NCBI GenBank assembly: GCA_014381385.1
Contig: JACNLR010000179.1
Coordinates: 1 to 9,605 of the forward strand
Direction of reading: 5' to 3'
Source of the DNA: Planctomycetota bacterium
GTDB taxonomy: Bacteria; Planctomycetota; Phycisphaerae; Phycisphaerales; SM1A02
DNA: 9,605 bases
Below the pieces are notes generated by a model, which saw only the letters and a list, made by a program, of their open reading frames with translations, had not been told where the DNA came from and searched no databases. This document shows, one piece after another, positions 8,602 to 9,605 of this stretch (its first letter is position 1; each line of letters starts with the position of its first letter). A program made the translations under genes and the position numbers.

Positions 8602-9605
8602 AAGGAACGGGAACTAGCGCCGATACTATCACCTGACGCATGGCAGTTGATTGCAGAAGCCTCTGCGTTTCAGCAAGGATTCATTCCTAGCCAACCCAAA
8701 CAATTACAACTAAAACCGCGCAGGGTTAAAGAAAAACGACCGCTCGTAAAAGAACCTTACAGCCGCGTATTGGTCAAGTTTGCAAACGACTTGCAAGTTC
8801 GCCTTGGTGTCCATAGCAAACCTACAACGAAATCTGGACGCTCAGTGCAGATTATCCGTGATCTTCTTGATTCGGTGAACGTAACACTACGCAGAACATC
8901 GCACAACTCCGTTGCCTCTGTCGAAGGTATGCTCGCAAAAGCAAGGCGATTAAGCCGGCGTGAACAGCCAGACCTTGAAGGAATTTACTGGCTAGAGGGT
9001 GAAGAATCCAGCGTTGATGCTGCAGCTGAAATGCTTTGGACATTAAACGAAGTAGAGTATGTTTACTACAAACCAGTATACGAACTACAACCAAAGCGAG
9101 CAAAAGTACCAAGCCCTGTTAAGAAAGAAGACCGTGTACCCAATGCTTTTAGCAAAAATAACCGCTTGCAAAACGAGACTGTCGTTACTGGTGCATGCCA
9201 TACTTCGCAATACGATTGCGAAACAGTAGTAACGCAACGCGAATGCATTAATCGTGGTGGTACGTTCCTTGGACCAAACTCTATTTGCCCTTCAACGGAT
9301 GCAAAAAGTGATGAAGAATCTGATGCGCGATCAAATGCGCTTGGCCCACTTGGAGAGTGTTGCCTTCTTACTGGGTGTACAGCTGTAGCGAATGAAACTG
9401 AGTGTACTGATTTAAATGAAATCTACCTCGGTTTGAATACAAATTCTCCACCGGACCCGTGTGGTGAAAGCCAAACAGATTGTCCTGCTGGACTCGGCGG
9501 TTTCTACATTGTCTCGGACGACCCTTTTTGCGTAGCTTTTGGCGCCTCTATTTCCCACTTTCCGCGCGACTGCTACCTTGACGACAGAATGGGCCGCTCA
9601 TTTCC
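8521..9605 (+). CDS. Secreted cysteine-rich protein with a subtilase-propeptide-like N-terminal region (3' end missing)
   Basis: An open frame of 361 codons runs without a stop to the right edge, so the C-terminus is missing. I do not recognise a specific gene. Residues 1-27 look like a Sec signal peptide: basic R4/R8, a hydrophobic core at about 9-22, and a plausible cleavage after VVA (25-27). The product is thus probably exported. Residues 80-190 begin with SRVLVKFAND and end with a short strand-like VEYVYYKPVYEL. That layout resembles the inhibitor-type propeptide of S8 (subtilisin-like) proteases, which often ends in a VEYAEPN-like segment. No Asp/His/Ser protease motif is visible in the available part. 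Residues 191-220 are a basic polar linker. Residues 224-256 and 278-314 are two related Cys modules, and further Cys at 321, 337 and 351 may belong to another. The gene follows the rpoBC terminator and is its own transcription unit. A protease precursor or a surface adhesin/structural protein are both possible. Translated existence is likely; function is uncertain. Confidence 0.85.
   Translation, partial: MQSRILTRFTIIPVFLFTCFLTMDVVAKERELAPILSPDAWQLIAEASAFQQGFIPSQPKQLQLKPRRVKEKRPLVKEPYSRVLVKFANDLQVRLGVHSKPTTKSGRSVQIIRDLLDSVNVTLRRTSHNSVASVEGMLAKARRLSRREQPDLEGIYWLEGEESSVDAAAEMLWTLNEVEYVYYKPVYELQPKRAKVPSPVKKEDRVPNAFSKNNRLQNETVVTGACHTSQYDCETVVTQRECINRGGTFLGPNSICPSTDAKSDEESDARSNALGPLGECCLLTGCTAVANETECTDLNEIYLGLNTNSPPDPCGESQTDCPAGLGGFYIVSDDPFCVAFGASISHFPRDCYLDDRMGRSF
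9190..9462 (+). repeat. Two degenerate cysteine-rich protein repeats
   Basis: Module 1 (residues 224-256) reads GAC, then C233, C242, GG at 246-247, FLG at 249-251 and C256. Module 2 (residues 278-314) reads GECC, then C286, C295, YLG at 302-304 and C314. The spacing C-x8-C-x6-[FY]-L-G is identical in both. The first gap differs by one residue and the last by five. At DNA level the copies are strongly diverged, so this is an old protein repeat and not a recent duplication. Disulfide bonding outside the cytoplasm fits the signal peptide. Confidence 0.65.

Overview
The window holds the two largest genes of the RNA polymerase operon, rpoB and rpoC, both complete and on the + strand. After a clear intrinsic terminator comes the 5' part of an unrelated secreted-protein gene that runs off the right edge. 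The sequence is bacterial with intermediate GC. The polymerase subunits are Gram-negative-like in architecture: RpoB has a long insertion before its K-M-A-G-R-H-G-N-K motif, and RpoC has a sandwich-barrel-hybrid-type insertion inside the trigger loop. The cysteine-rich modules in the last gene (G-[AE]-C-[CH] ... C-x8-C-x6-[FY]-L-G) resemble short Cys repeats I associate with secreted proteins of Planctomycetota, especially Phycisphaerae. I therefore lean towards a planctomycete-like bacterium. This is an inference from motif recognition, not a database result.

Layout: positions 1-31 are the end of the upstream spacer with the rpoB Shine-Dalgarno. rpoB is 32-3817. A 74-base gap follows, with the rpoC Shine-Dalgarno and no recognisable terminator, so the pair should be cotranscribed. 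rpoC is 3892-8283. A GC-rich hairpin with a T-run (8319-8357) ends the operon. The spacer 8358-8520 holds a weak candidate promoter and a strong Shine-Dalgarno. A signal-peptide-bearing ORF begins at 8521 and is still open at 9605.

RpoB and RpoC together form the catalytic core and clamp of RNA polymerase. Every landmark I checked is present: the rifampicin pocket, the beta lysines near the active centre, the Mg-binding triad, both zinc sites, the bridge helix and the trigger loop. I see no frameshift, intein or internal stop. The third gene is the only accessory-type content. Its mature N-terminal region looks like a subtilase-type propeptide domain and is followed by at least two degenerate cysteine repeats. 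Its catalytic or functional domain, if any, lies outside the window. I found no CRISPR array, mobile element or RNA gene. The window is mostly ordinary housekeeping DNA, and the points of interest are in the last 1.1 kb.
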